Counted from the stretch's first letter, positions 1 to 11,258 are shown. The stretch is 64,000 nt of DNA from Euglena gracilis (GCA_039621445.1 CP154954.1:39331816-39395815); one strand, 5' to 3'. Translations and numbers: made by a program. Notes: generated from the sequence alone by a model not told the origin.

Positions 1-650
1 GACCAATTTGTCGGTCGGCCGACCACCCAGGACCCCCCCCCCCCAGTCCCCCCCAGTCAGCTGTGGAGGCGCGGGATTTCCCCTGCCCCTTAGTCTGAGG
101 CTTCGGCTGGGAGGTTCGCCCATAGCCGGAAGACGTAACCTGTGTGAATCCTTGTCTCGAGATTAATCCCCGAGCAGAGGATGCAGCACCCTGGCCGCCA
201 GTACCTCCACCGCCTTTCGGTGTGGGCTGGTCACCAGATTTCGGTGGGGGTTTACAAGGTGCGGCGCCCGGCTTTGATTTGGCCGGGGCCTTCGGGCTTC
301 CGGTTTCCGGAGGGTCCGAGGGCCGCCTGTCGGCGTGACGCTTGCTCGCCCAGGTGCGTGGTGACGCTTGGGACGGGGGTCTTTTCCCAGACACCGAGCG
401 ACGTTGCCCTTCAGCAGGGGTTTCTGGAGCTGAGGGTCGTCCTACATGTTCCTTTGCGGCGCCCATGGTTTTTCCAGGGGTGGCCTTGGGGGAGGGTGTA
501 GGAGTAGGTGTGGCCGGCGCGTTTCGCGCTGGTTGGGCCTGTGGTGGAGGCATGGACGTCCCCTCAGCCTGTTTTTCAGGTGCGCATGTCCCAGTGCCTG
601 GACGCTTAATCGTGGTGACTCTGGCTGTGCCCTGAGGTGCGGGTTGTCAG
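1..650 (-). pseudogene. Fragment of the extra 3' polyprotein, C-terminal third (element A)
   Basis: On the minus strand around 330-150 a Pro/Gly/Lys-rich stretch contains GAAPCKPP followed by PTPKGGGG. It aligns with the proline-rich part of the 20715-22622 protein, which has GAAPCKPP followed by PPPKGGAG. The surrounding sequence keeps the same low-complexity proline-rich character but has no long open frame. The fragment runs off the left edge and ends abruptly at 650, where an integrase/chromodomain duplicate begins. The function is unknown. I rely on this short conserved block plus its position after the other parts of the same polyprotein. Confidence 0.5.
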
Positions 651-1562
651 TCTTGCTGGACATACCCAACGAAACTGGTTGCTGGCTCCCAAGTGTCCTC
701 CTCGGGCCCATACCCTTTCCAGCGGACTTTCCAAAGGTACATACCTTTATCGAGTTTGTGATTGATGATTTTATCGACTACAAAATCGTCCGTCTCAGGT
801 AATCTGGGACAGGGCTTGAAATGCAAGCACGGGATGGGTATCCCATCCGGTTGTGACAGGTATGGTTTGCAGTCGTCCATATGAACGTCCTCAACACCAT
901 TCGGTAATGCAACCTTATATCGCCAGCTGGTACCTAGTCTTTCTAAAATTTCACAGGGTCCGAGCCAAGGGGGGTCCAGCTTGGAAGGCCCGCATGCGAG
1001 TACGGCTACTCCGTACCCACACGCGGTCACCGGGACTATACACAGGTGACTTGAAATGCTGCAAAAACGATTTCCGTTTATTTGCATGAATATCAGTTAT
1101 TCGCTTCTGGACTGCAGAACGTACATTTTCTACTTCCGCAAACCAGGTCTCGCAAATGACACTCTTTCGGTCGGGTCTCTCCGAAGGGACATCCCCTATA
1201 GCCGGAGCGTCCGAAAACTAGTTTATAGGGGGAGTGAGGTAAAACCAGCCCTGATAAGGTACTAATATAGAACAAAGACCATGGTAGCACTGATATCCAG
1301 TTGCTGCGCGAGTCAGCCAGTGAAAGGCGATGCATATTCACGACGGATTTCACGGCTGCCTCGGCTCTACCATCGCCTTTGGGTTGGTATATAATGGAAA
1401 AATGTTGCTCGATTCCGAGTAAACCGCATAAGGTGGTGAAAAACGTTGAAGAAATCAAATGGTGTTGATCACTCAAAATTTCATTCGGTAAAGCATTTAT
1501 GCAAATGCATTTCTCCAAAAATATAACCGCCAAACTTTGGGCAGTCAACCCTGACTTCTGGC
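651..1562 (-). pseudogene. Duplicated integrase C-terminus/chromodomain segment
   Basis: Positions 651-1562 are a near-identical copy of 5106-6022 in the same orientation. The copy encodes the end of the integrase core (1548-1093) and the integrase C-terminal region plus chromodomain (1087-647, with [17 protein letters not shown]). It lies inside the extra 3' polyprotein of element A, whose sequence resumes on both sides. A 5-bp deletion near 1212, relative to the parent copy, breaks the frame. Both ends are sharp, with no LTR or integrase N-terminus included, so this looks like a gene-conversion or template-switch product rather than an independent insertion. Confidence 0.8.
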
Positions 1563-2700
1563 AACAGGCAACCGGAAACAGGGAGGTTGAGGCGTAATAC
1601 CTCAGGCGTGTGGGGTACCGTCTCTGTCGGGTTTTCCCGCGGAGGGGTCGGTACGCCTGTTGTACTCAGCGAGGTCGGCGAGAGCGGTACAGGTGAAAAC
1701 TCACCTGCCGGTGCTGCCGGTTCCTGGGCCATTTCCGCCACAGTATCCAGCGTCACTACCGATGGGCTACGGGTTTACCGTGCCGGAGGTTCTACTGGCT
1801 GAGGTTCAGCCTCGGCCATGGGAACTGCTTCTTCCTCCTGTTCTTCTTCCTCCTCCGCTTCCGGAGGGGATTCCTCGGTACGCAGCTGTGCTGCAGAACG
1901 CGGGCCTTCCCGGCTCTGTAGCACCCTTGTGCGTCTGACAGGCCGTAAAGGCTTATACTTTCACTCCTGTCAGAGTTCGGGTATGGCATTGGCCACGTCG
2001 CTCGTACCCAGCTTCTGGTCAGAGGGTAGGGCTCTTTGTCCTCGATCATGCAGAGGTCTTCCTACTGCTGTCGACATTTCTCGCTCGCGCCATATTCTCG
2101 TGTGTCTTCCAGGAACGCATAACGAGGGACTTCCCCTTAGTGCGCCGTGAAAAACACCTGGAAATAATCCCAGACCAGGATATTCCCGGACTTGGTGTCC
2201 AGATGTTCCTGGAGGCCGATTTCGGCCTCTTCTCAGTCTGGACCCAGGTTCATTATGCGTTGATCCGAATCATGGGGTCTCGCTTCCACCTCGGTGTAGA
2301 CCCAAGGTAACCACTTTCTGTGGATATCCACATCACCGGTCATGTGCTCCAGGAAGTAAATGTAGACCTCCTGGACGTAGGTAATCCACGCCCGGTGCCA
2401 GTATTGTTGCTGCAGAAATATTTTCTGCCGGTGCTGTTTCAGCACCTTTCGGTCTTGTGTCCCTATCTGGGGATTTCGGCACTGATGCAGGAGGAATCTC
2501 GTGGTCAGCTGGCTACCGGCATTCTCGGCAGTCGGAGGCGTTTTTCCGCGCTCCCCGAAACCCCAGAAGTCAACAGTGTGAACTTCTTCGCAGAACGGGC
2601 ATTCCAGTTTGTACCGGTAGGGGTACGCGAGGTCCACATCCAGGACCTTGAACAGCGTGCCATACATGCTGTCCAAGTATACCCTGGAGGTTGTTCGTGA
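1563..2700 (-). pseudogene. Extra 3' polyprotein, middle part (element A)
   Basis: Minus-strand open frames at 2676-2233, 2049-1792 and 1756-1563 match the 24017-22623 protein of element B. Shared signatures are TVDFWGFG near the start, WITYVQEVYIY against WTTYVMEVYIR, and LSDAQGC against LADAQGC. Unlike element B, this copy reads without a frame change from the LAYPYRYKLECPFC region into TVDFWGFG, which shows that the first and second parts belong to one protein. CPFC may form half of a zinc site. The chain is interrupted after 2233 and again at 1563, where the integrase/chromodomain duplicate starts. Function unknown. Confidence 0.65.
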
Positions 2701-4882
2701 ACATTACGGCAGCCTGCGCCTGGAGTTTCTCCGGCAGGGGTAATATTTCCACTGGATTCCCAGTGCTCCGACGGAGTGCATATGGTTGAACATAACCTTC
2801 AACTGCGCGACGAACGTTTCGCCGTCTTCGCATGTATTCATGCAATCGACATATGTCAGACCGTGTCGGTCGGTAAACATGCCGAAATTCTGGCAGGGGT
2901 ATCCCAACCAGAACCACAGCTCCCACAAATCGGGCATCCGGTCCAGGACAACTTCATTCGAATGAGGGTATCCCTCAAAAGCATGAAGCTCGGAGCTGTA
3001 GAAGAAACGTTTGCAGTGATCGAACATATGATCCTGCACCACTTGGAGCACCGCTTCCGGTGATCGGTGGATCACGCTTCCTACTTGCGTGTACATCTTG
3101 AGATCTTCGTCTATTTTCGACCAGATCTCATCCAGATAATTGAACACCAGGTCCACATCATAATCCTTCGTTTTCGAAGGTTCGGCGGCTTTTCTGCCTT
3201 TTCCCGCTGGGGGTCCGGCAGATTTTCCGCCTTTACCTGGAGCTGGCTAGGCGGCTTTTCCGCCTGTGCCAGGTGGGGCTTTCCCACCATTCTCCGGGGC
3301 TTTCCCACCCTTTTCCTGGCCTTTAGCTTTCCCCTTACCCTTGCCCTTTCCTTTACCATTACTCTTACCCGCCAGCCATCCGAATGTCGCCAAGTAATCT
3401 GGGTTAATGTATTCCCAGTACTCTGGGTCTTCTGGCGTCAACACAGGGTAATACACGGATTCCGTGCTTGGTGTCCGGGCAAATTCCTGCTCAGCGTCAC
3501 CACGATTCGAGTAAACCGGTGCGATAGGCGGTGGTCGGGTTTCCCGACGTGCCCGATCTGCCGCCACATCTGGCGCCGGCGAGGCTTCCTCGCCAGCGTC
3601 GAGATGCATCGCTGCGGGCGGATTTTCCGACCTCGGCGAACGGCGCTGTGGCTGCGGCGTCAGATTTTCTGGGCCGCGGTCACGCTTGCCGACGGCAGAG
3701 CTGGTGGGTCGTGCTGCTGGCGCTTCCGCACAGCAACATCCCGCTGTCGCACTGGTTGACCCGATCGTGATGGTGGGGGAACTCCTGTGAGAGCTGTCAC
3801 AGCAGCATCATACTGCTCGCGCTCCTCCCATGACATTTCCGCCCGGTCAGGTTATTCCTGTCCGGCGGAAACAGGTGGACGACGTGCGATTTGTCTCTGA
3901 ACCATCACAGCATATTCATACTGCTGACGCTCCTCTTCGGAGGTGAATTCTGGGCCAGTCCGCAGGTTCACGGGTTAATCCCGTTCCTGCTGGACCGGCG
4001 CGCGAGGCGCTGCTGCGGCTTCCGGCGAGCGAGCGCTTCGGGCACTGTCAGACGTCGCGGGAGGGTTTCCCTCCGCTGGGCGTCTTGGAATAGGGTCAGG
4101 AATGGTGGGGTGGGGTGGTGGTGGATACACATATTGATCCCGCTGGCTTGGTCTGTCCGCATAAACAGACGCAGGTGCCGTTCCCTGGGGATAATCCCCA
4201 CAGACGGCATACTGAGACACATGCTCCTGCGCGGGGTAATCCCGCCGGGGCATATGCGCTCAGGGGATCGGGAATTACCCTCCTTCTCGCGTGGGTGTTC
4301 ACTCCGGACAGGTGCTTCCCCTGTCTCTTCCTCGGGTTATCCGGGGGAGTGAGCACGAAAGTGTGCAGTGTAAGTGCCAACCGGTGGTATCTGCGGTGCT
4401 ACCTGTGGCGTGACTTCCACGCCCAGGTCACGCATAGTGATATCTTTTGTAAAGCCTGATGCAGCCGAATCGGTGTAATACACCGAATTGGTCATCATCG
4501 CTTGGGCGCACATACACCACAAGGCTGGAGGGGTGTGTGCGATTGTCAAAATTTGACGGCGGTGGTTATCCCACAATGCCTGTGTGAGTTGGTCTGGTGC
4601 GGGGTTTGCGCTAATACGCATCACCCGGTTCATCGTCTCCGCCGTGTGGTGTATCATCACACCAGCATACGGTGGGAGGCGACGGGGGCCTGTTGGCTGA
4701 GATGACCGCGCTTCCTCAGGCATCTGGGTCAACCTGCTACTGCTGCTGGCTTCAGGGTTTCCCTGAGCCGCAGTCCGTACAGCTGGGTGTGTACCGTATC
4801 GGTACGCATATTGGTCAGGCTGTGGGTGAGTGGTGGGGTGGTAAGGCGGTCCTCCACCTGGGTCCCTTCCACCGGGCAGCAT
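2701..4882 (-). pseudogene. Extra 3' polyprotein, N-terminal part (element A)
   Basis: The frame starts with ATG at 4882 (MLPGGRDPGG). Element B's protein starts MLPGRGPGPG at the same place, about 170-190 bp after the chromodomain stop. Conserved blocks in order are LPPYAGVMIHHTAETMNR and WCMCAQAMM (4882-4337), a Lys/Gly run KGKGKGKGKGKAKG (within 3609-3247), and ELWFWLGYPCQNFGMF (within 3156-2704). Frameshifts separate these blocks, so this copy is dead. I recognise no domain. The Lys/Gly run suggests nucleic-acid contact, which is inference only. Confidence 0.7.
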
Positions 4883-5050
4883 GTTACCGCCCGGGGTCGG
4901 TTCGGTTATTAGCTTAGTTGTTGGCTGTGGGGTGGTACGGGTAACTTACCCTGCTTGACAATTCACTGGTAAAAAAAATTCTTCGGAAAGAAAGAATGAG
5001 AAGAATTAATGATAAAAGAAAATAAAACAATATGGGTTTCCCATGAGTTC

Positions 5051-5542
5051 TCAAAAACTTGTTACAGAAACATAAGTTTTATGCTTCTTGTTCCACAGCT
5101 TCCACTCTTGCTGGACATACCCAACAAAACTGGTTGCTGGCTCCCAAGTGTCCTCCTCGGGCCCATACCCTTTCCAGCGGACTTTCCAAAGGTGCATACC
5201 TTTATCGAGTTTGTGATGGATGATTTTATCGACTACAAAATCGTCCGTCTCAGGTAATCTGGGACGGGGCTTGAAATGCAAGCACGGGATGGGTATCCCA
5301 TCCGGTTGTGACAGGTATGGTTTGCAGTCGTCCATATGAACGTCCTCAACACCATTCGGTAATGCAACCTTATATCGCCAGCTGGTACCTAGTCTTTCTA
5401 AAATTTCACAGGGTCCGAGCCAAGGGGGGTCCAGCTTGGAAGGCCCGCATGCGAGTACGGCTACTCCGTACCCACACGCGGTCACCGGGACTATACACAG
5501 GTGACTTGAAATGCTGCAAAAACGATTTCCGTTTATTTGCAT
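5051..5542 (-). pseudogene. Integrase C-terminal region and chromodomain (element A)
   Basis: The last ~55 residues form a chromodomain: [18 protein letters not shown], then [19 protein letters not shown] and [15 protein letters not shown]. In chromoviruses this domain binds chromatin marks and directs integration. The upstream part contains the integrase C-terminal motif [15 protein letters not shown]. In the intact-frame relative at 47478-48002 this region is continuous with [12 protein letters not shown]; here that motif lies in the overlapping frame 6344-5406, so a frameshift near 5450 separates the two. The stop at 5051 precedes the start of the extra cistron by about 170 bp. Confidence 0.9.
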
Positions 5543-6634
5543 GAATATCAGTTATTCGCTTCTGGACTGCAGAACGTACATTTTCTACTTCCGCAAACCA
5601 GGTCTCGCAAATGACACTCTTTCGGTCGGGTCTCTCCGAAGGGACATCCCATATAGCCGGAGCGTCCCGTCCGAAAACTAGTTTATAGGGGGAGTGAGGT
5701 AAAACCAGCCCTGGTAAGGTACTGATATAAAACAAAGACCATGGTAGCACTGATATCCAGTTGCTGCGCGAGTCAGCCAGTGAAAGGCGAAGCACATTCA
5801 CGACGGATTTCACGGCTGCCTCGGCTCTACCATCGCCTTTGGGTCGGTATATAATGGAAAAATGTTGCTCGATTCCGAGTAAACCGCATAAGGTGGTGAA
5901 AAACGTTGAAGAAATCAAATGGTGTTGATCACTCAAAATTTCATTCGGTAAAGCATTTATGCAAATGCATTTCTCCAAAAATATAACCGCCAAACTTTGG
6001 GCAGTCAACCCTGACTTCTGGCGTGGAATGGCTACAATGTACCCACTCCGCCGGCAGACGACAACAAAAACGTAATCATAATTTTTGTCGTCTGTTCCTT
6101 TGCACGGTTCTAATTCCAGAAAATCCATGCAGAGGGATGTAAAACTGTCAGGGGGTACGGGGAAAAAGTCCATCGTATTAGGGGGGTACCTCTGCGGGGT
6201 TTCACCGCTTGACAAATTTGACACCGTGGTGCTCTCTGCAAACAGCGTGAGTAGAGCTCTTTTTCGAGCAGGGTTGTACATTACCTGCGGTTCACCAACG
6301 AGAGAAGTTTGGGGGCCCCAGGGTGACCATGGTTGTGATAGCACAAAATCACATCATCAACCAGGTCCTGGGGGATACAATATTTGTAACCCGATTCATC
6401 GCGAAAAACCAACCGTAAAGGTGAAAGAGTGTAATTTTTCAGCACTTCGCCATTGCGAAGTCTGGTGAAAGTGGTGTCATACACCGGATCACGACTATAA
6501 TACAATTCACGAAAGAAAAGTGGGGAAGGGGACTCCGTGCGCGTAATACGCCGAGGTCCGGACGTGCTTCCACGTCGGCGCCTTCCGTGCACTGCTGCGA
6601 CCAGGAATGGTTGTGAAACGGGAAAATAATCCAA
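5406..6634 (-). pseudogene. Integrase, zinc-binding and catalytic domains (element A)
   Basis: The N-terminal part (6634-6281) holds [20 protein letters not shown], the His half of the HHCC zinc domain. The core (6344-5406) has [19 protein letters not shown] and [12 protein letters not shown], which supply the D, D and E positions of the catalytic triad. It ends with the SH3-like region [13 protein letters not shown] frame change between the two parts removes the continuous Cys half of the zinc motif, and another separates the end from the chromodomain. Integrase inserts the reverse-transcribed copy into the genome; this copy cannot be translated as one protein. Confidence 0.88.
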
Positions 6635-6639
6635 AAGAT

Positions 6640-8058
6640 TGTCCGCATCGTCGTTTTGACGTGCGTACTCGTCAGCTTCCTGACTTCCATGAAAAGTCGC
6701 GTCTCCGTCATCCGGGTTCCCAGGTTAATACCAAGGGGCCCGACTGAGCGGATCCGCTACTTTTTGTGTATGACCAGGGGTATAAATGACAACAGGGTTG
6801 AACTGACTCAAGAACTCATGCCATCTGCATCGCCTTCCGACCGATGACATGGTTCAGATCCTCGGTGTACCAGTGTTGGAGACTCTCATGATCGGTCTTG
6901 ACGAGGATTTGGACGAGGCTGCTGGCAACCCAGCTTCGGAATTTCTGGACTAAAAGCACGATTGCGTAGGTTTCCTTCGCGCGGGTACTCCGTTTGACTT
7001 GACCTTTGCCGTCATCGCCCTGTAACTTTCTGCTGAAGAAAGCTACAGGTCAGAGTTCATTTGCCGCATTATGCTGACTAAGAACTCCGCCAACAGCGTA
7101 ATCACTGCTGTCGTATTCCAGCACATGGGGTTTGTACGGGTCCGCGATTTCGAGGACAACATTCTCCAAAAGCAAAACCTTGATTTTCTCAAGGGCCTCG
7201 CGCATTTGGTCATCCCAAATGACTTTGGTGTTGTCAACAGCCCGGTTTTTGAGCTGTTTGGTGAGGGGCACCGCGATTTTGGCGAAGTCCCTCATATAAA
7301 TCGTGTAGCATTGGGCTAATCCCAAAAATCTTTTGAGGTGAGGAATCGTTTTGATTATCTCAGGGTTCCACTTCTTAATGGCTTCTGGTTTGCTTGCCGC
7401 GGCTTTCCGCTGTCCATTGGTGAGGATGTGTCCGCAAAATTTTATAATTTTGCGAAACAGATTCATTTTCGCCCCTTTCGCGAAAAGCATATGTTTCAGA
7501 AAAAAGGTTAAGACCGCGCAAACATGGTGGAAGTGTGTGTCGAGGATATCCTCGTTCGATTTTAAGGATGGTGGTGGTCTTCCTACCAGCACATCATCAA
7601 TGTACACAGTAGCGAACGGTAAATCGCGTAAAAACCATTGAATCATCCGTTGAAACATGGCTGGGCCATTCTTAACACCCATGGGGAGTACTGTCCATTG
7701 GTACACACCCTTCGATGTCACGAATGCCGTGTATGATTGGGAGTCAGGGTGCAAGTGAATTTTGTGAAAGCCGTCATCCAGATCGAAAATTGACCACAAA
7801 CGGTTTTCCGATTGCTTGGTGATCAGATCCTCGATCAGGGGGAGCGTTAAGTGATCATACCTTGTTTGGGAGTTCAGATACCGGTAATCCAGCACCAGCC
7901 TGCATTTCTTCTGACATGATGGTTCTGGGGGTTTAGGAACGACAAATGCCTGGGATGTCCACTCGCTTTTCGAGGGTACCATCCATTTGCGCTGAATAAA
8001 CTTCTCACTCCTTTCATTGAGAGCCTGTTCGCGTTCTCCTGGGCAACCCCCCTCAGCC
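6640..8058 (-). pseudogene. Reverse transcriptase and RNase H (element A)
   Basis: Minus-strand coding similarity begins at about 8030 with EREQALNERSEKFIQRKW and runs openly to 7050. RT motifs visible are RLVLDYRYLNSQT, SIFDLDDGFHKIHL (first catalytic Asp), TVLPMGVKNGPAMFQRM and VYIDDVLVG (YIDD box near 7590-7610). RNase H starts with [16 protein letters not shown], of the Ty3/Gypsy type. The frame changes at about 7050, and the rest of RNase H continues in broken frames to about 6640. The RT catalytic residues are intact, but the first part of RT is missing where the (GT)n tract begins, so the product is non-functional. Confidence 0.9.
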
Positions 8059-8064
8059 TTCATT

Positions 8065-8066
<2 letters not shown>

Positions 8067-8120
<54 letters not shown>
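8067..8120. repeat. (GT)n microsatellite, about 27 units
   Basis: This is a pure GT run directly next to the truncated RT of element A and at the left end of the repeat block 8121-10117. Long His-Thr or Cys-Val frames across it are artefacts. Confidence 0.97.
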
Positions 8121-8126
<6 letters not shown>

Positions 8127-10117
8127 GCGAGCGTTCTCCAAAAGCGTGCACATCTGCATGTCTGTAGATTATATTGCAACCTGAGGGAGGCAACAACCTC
8201 AAAAATGACCCTTCAGTGACCCCTGCAAACACCACGCTGGGGTTGAGGTGGGGGTAAACCATGCTTCCATTCCACCATCATATGCCCCCCCCACACACGT
8301 GTCCATCGCAGCGTTCAGTGCACACTCCTGGGGGTGCGTACTAGCGTCCACGGTTGAGGGCAACCCAGAACCGGTGAGATGCCGCGGGGGGGAGCAGGGG
8401 GCACTGAATTGGCTGCGATGGCAGCTGCAACAGCACCATGGCTCAAGGGTGCACTGGAGGTGGTTGTCGAGTCCAGGCCGGCCTGAGTGCACCGAGGGGG
8501 GAAAAAACAAAACAAAATTCTTAGAAAAAATTCTCGTCGTGACGCAGGGGAGATGGGCACATACCTCTCTTTAAGGAATCCGGGGGGGTTTGCTGGGCTA
8601 GGGCTAGAAATTTGGGCTGGCTAGCCCGCCCCTCCCCCAGGGGGGGTATTGGCCCCGCTGGACTGAAATCGGAAAAATGCTCAAAAATGACCTGTAAAAT
8701 ATAATTTTGAAAAAATGATGCATCCGAAACCCCCCCAAAATACCCCAAACGTCCCCCAAACCCCATTTTTGGCCACTTTTGAACACAGTTTTTCAAAAAA
8801 TTTCGGCGCTTTGGCCGAAAAAATTCTGGGCTGGACCCCCAAACAAGGGGCTGGCTAGCTTGGCTAGCAACGCCCCCGTGGGGGGGGGGGGTGCTGCTGC
8901 GGCTGGGCTGGGCCCAAATCGGGGCCCGGCTGCAGGCGCCCCCCACGGGGGTTCGCAAAACCTTAGAGAGATGTATGGATGGGCATCCACAAATCGCAAT
9001 GCATGATTCCCACTCAACTAGGCCGGGACTCCCCCCCGGGTCACAAATTTCAAAAAAACACTCTGGGCTAGATTTGACTGTGGGTGGAGTGGGGTGGGGG
9101 TGCGGCGGTCCTTAAGCAAATATGAAAAAAACCTCCGCTGTCCCAGGACACTCAGGGAGAATATACAGGAAATGGGCAAGAAATTTTGGCATTTCTCGGC
9201 GAGCACCAGTCAACATAACACCCAGCGTCTGAAATGTTTGCCCACGGCTGGCAAAAATATTCGCCCCAACCAGTCAGAATTTTCGCCCAGTGCCCTCAAA
9301 AAAAATTGCCCAAAAGCCTCAAATTTTTTTTACTGCACCGCCAAAAATATTTGCACTTCCTCAAAAAATATTTGCCCTCCGTCCTTTTATTTTTGAACAA
9401 TGAAAAAAAGGCCTTATTTTATTTATTTATGTTTATTGTGTTCGATCAACGTATAGTTGGTGAACACCCTATTTGCCCTAAGCCAACAGGAGGCCTTGTG
9501 CGACAGCCAAAATGGCCAAAAAGGATGGACACGGTTCAACATTTGGTCAGAAATAACCTGAAATGACACAAAAGGCCCAGAATTTCCTAGAGCTATCAAA
9601 AACATTTGATAGATTTGATATCCTAAAAATCATTGACAATCTGCCAAAAACTGTTCAAAACGAAGCCTCAACGGATCGAACATCAAAAAATCATCAAAAA
9701 ATCCAATGACCATGAATTGGTCCCCAAAAAAATTCAAAAAATGCCAAAAAAAATGCCTGAAACGGCAGAACACCAGCCAAAAATTGGCTCCAATGGCAGA
9801 AATTTTGATAATCATATCCAATTTTGGGGGGGGGGTTATGTGCAAGGTGCCCACACATGCAATGTTTTTCTTTGCAAAGAAAAATCATCACCATACATCG
9901 CGTCGCTATGTCTCTTTTTTCCAACATTGAGTGTAACAAACTACACTCAATGAGTAATGCATTTGTGATGGTCAAAATTTTTCACAACCGTGAATGCATG
10001 CGCAAAATCCAAAACAAAAATTGGCCTTTGGAAATGTTAAAAAACTCCTTTGATTTTTCGTTCTTTGGAAATGTCAAAAAAACTCCTTTCTTTGATTTTT
10101 CGCAAAACCACGTGTTG
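8121..10117. repeat. Long repeat T, copy 1
   Basis: It shares sequence over its whole length with 13603-15252, in the same orientation, apart from a 418-bp insertion at 8560-8977 present only here. Both copies start right after a (GT)n tract with GCGAGCGTTCTCC and end near GTGTTGG. Internal matches include the TGTTCGATCAACGTATAG block (about 9436 and 14525). No protein-coding signal is visible. Read on the minus strand the repeat ends in (AC)n, which would suit a non-LTR retroposon tail, but no coding region supports that. Confidence 0.85.
8560..8977. mobile_element. MITE-like element with 8-bp target duplication
   Basis: The element is 418 bp with terminal inverted repeats CATACCTCTCTTTAAGG (8560-8576) and, at the right end, the complement of CATACATCTCTCTAAGG (8961-8977). 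That is two mismatches in 17 positions. It is flanked by GATGGGCA on both sides (8552-8559 and 8978-8985). The second copy of the host repeat has a single GATGGGCA (14060-14067) and no insertion, so the empty site is visible. An 8-bp target duplication is typical of hAT-superfamily elements. There is no transposase inside, so it is non-autonomous. Confidence 0.9.
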
Positions 10118-10262
10118 GCTGCGGCCCCAAGGAGGGGGGGTGTTGTTTTGGGGGGGTGTTATTTTTATATGGAAAATCAAAGGAAAACAGGAGGGTGTGT
10201 TATTTTGGGCGCTCAAAATCGGCATCTGAGGGGGGGGGGGTGTTATTTGGGGGGGGGTTTGG
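10118..10262 (+). repeat. G-rich region with repeated GGGTGTTATTT motif
   Basis: Runs of 6-12 G are separated by TGTTATTTT-type spacers and by TGGAAAATCAAAGGAAAACA. The same arrangement, including TGGAAAACCAACGGAAAACA, recurs at 57600-57710. Several G runs lie within 30-50 bp of each other, so G-quadruplex formation on the plus strand is possible. Confidence 0.6.
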
Positions 10263-10288
10263 ATGCTGTGGTCGAAAAAAACGGTTTT

Positions 10289-10392
10289 CATGAGGGGGGG
10301 CTTTGCACAAGGTGTGTCTCCAAATAAAAAGATCCGATCAGATCCGGTCCCTGCAGCCATTTTCAGCCGGTCTTTGTTGTTGGTTGGTTGGC
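10289..10392 (+). repeat. Dispersed repeat, inverted copy at 17137-17231
   Basis: The stretch containing TTTGCACAAGGTGTGTCTCC and TTTTCAGCCGGTCTTTGTTG reappears as its reverse complement at 17137-17231 with moderate divergence. No coding potential is seen. Confidence 0.75.
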
Positions 10393-10528
10393 ACTTCCAC
10401 TCTGCCAAAATCCAGTCATTTACGTTGGGGGGGGGGGGACTGGGCATAGGATTTTTTTTAAAACCTATTTTCTGGGCCCGACGCCTGTCTTGAAATTCTA
10501 CTGACATTAACGGATTTCAGGCTGAAAT

Positions 10529-10750
10529 TGTTTATGTCGGTCGATTTCCATTCAGGCGCCCGTTTATGTCAGTCGATTTCCATTCAGGCGCCCGTTTATG
10601 TCGGTCGATTTCCATTCAGGCGCCCGTTTATGTCGGTCGATTTCCATTCAGGCGCCCGTTTATGTCGGTCGATTTCCATTCAGGCGCCCGTTTATGTCGG
10701 TCGATTTCCATTCAGGCGCCCGTTTATGACAGTCGATTTCCACTCCATTA
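10529..10750 (+). repeat. Tandem array, 32-bp unit, about 7 copies
   Basis: The unit starts TTTATGTCGGTCGATTTC and ends CATTCAGGCGCCCG. Unit starts fall at 10531, 10563, 10595, 10627, 10659, 10691 and 10723, exactly 32 bp apart. Copies are nearly identical, with G/A alternation in TGTC(G/A)GTCG; the last copy reads TTTATGACAGTCG. The period is not a multiple of three, so the reading frame rotates and no repeat protein is implied. It is preceded by GACATTAACGGATTTCAGGC, a phrase that recurs in similar form near 11350. Confidence 0.95.
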
Positions 10751-11232
10751 CAATCTGTTGCTAGTCAAATTGGAAATTTTTATTCATTTTTTGGAAATTT
10801 TGTATTTCCATTTTTTTCGACATTTTTGGTCCTATGGGGTTGTGGAGGAGTTATGGATCAGACAAAAACCAAATTTACTGGCCAGGTGATCACAGCTGGC
10901 TGAACTTTGGATGGAACAGACGGAAGGACGGTACTTAAGATTATTATTTTCTGGATCTTCAGAAAAAGCATTCGGCATACTTGTCTTGAACCAGTTGTCA
11001 TCACTGGTCACCTAAGACAAAAGCTTTCGGATGAAGAGTTATTTGGCAATGTCAACCCTATTTTCTGGGCTCACCTGTATTGCAATTACATTGACATCAT
11101 CGGATTTCGGGCCAAGGCTGTGTTCATAGCAAAAAGCTGTGTTCATGGCTTTGGTCAAAATCTGTGTTTGTAATAAAACGCAGACTCTGGCCTGAGCCTT
11201 TGTTTCGAAACGCTGAGTCTGTTATCCGGCCT

Positions 11233-11258
11233 GAGTCTGCGTTTCGAAACGCAGACTC
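11233..11258. repeat. Perfect 26-bp palindrome
   Basis: GAGTCTGCGTTTC is followed immediately by its reverse complement. Related half-sites (GCAGACTC, AGTCTGCGTTT, CGAAACGC) lie around it at 11178-11276, so the site belongs to a cluster of self-complementary units. Confidence 0.9.

Larger units (their letters stand above)
1..8058 (-). mobile_element. Element A: 5'-truncated Ty3/Gypsy chromovirus with extra 3' ORF
   Basis: Read on the minus strand the order is RT and RNase H (8058-6640), integrase (6634-5406), chromodomain (5542-5051), then an extra polyprotein (4882 to the window edge). RT-RNase H-integrase-chromodomain is the pol order of Ty3/Gypsy chromoviruses. Gag, protease and the start of RT are missing: coding similarity to the relatives at 26-36 kb and 40-48 kb stops near 8030, where a (GT)n tract and an unrelated repeat begin. 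No LTR is in view, because the 3' end lies beyond position 1. The element is clearly diverged from the other two, so it is a separate subfamily or an older insertion. Confidence 0.85.

Noticed and set aside
446-802. Plus-strand open frame near the left edge
   Set aside because: It is antisense to the element A polyprotein and chromodomain segments and has no family resemblance.
10529-10750. CRISPR-like array
   Set aside because: The 32-bp units are contiguous with no spacers, and the context is eukaryotic retroelements.
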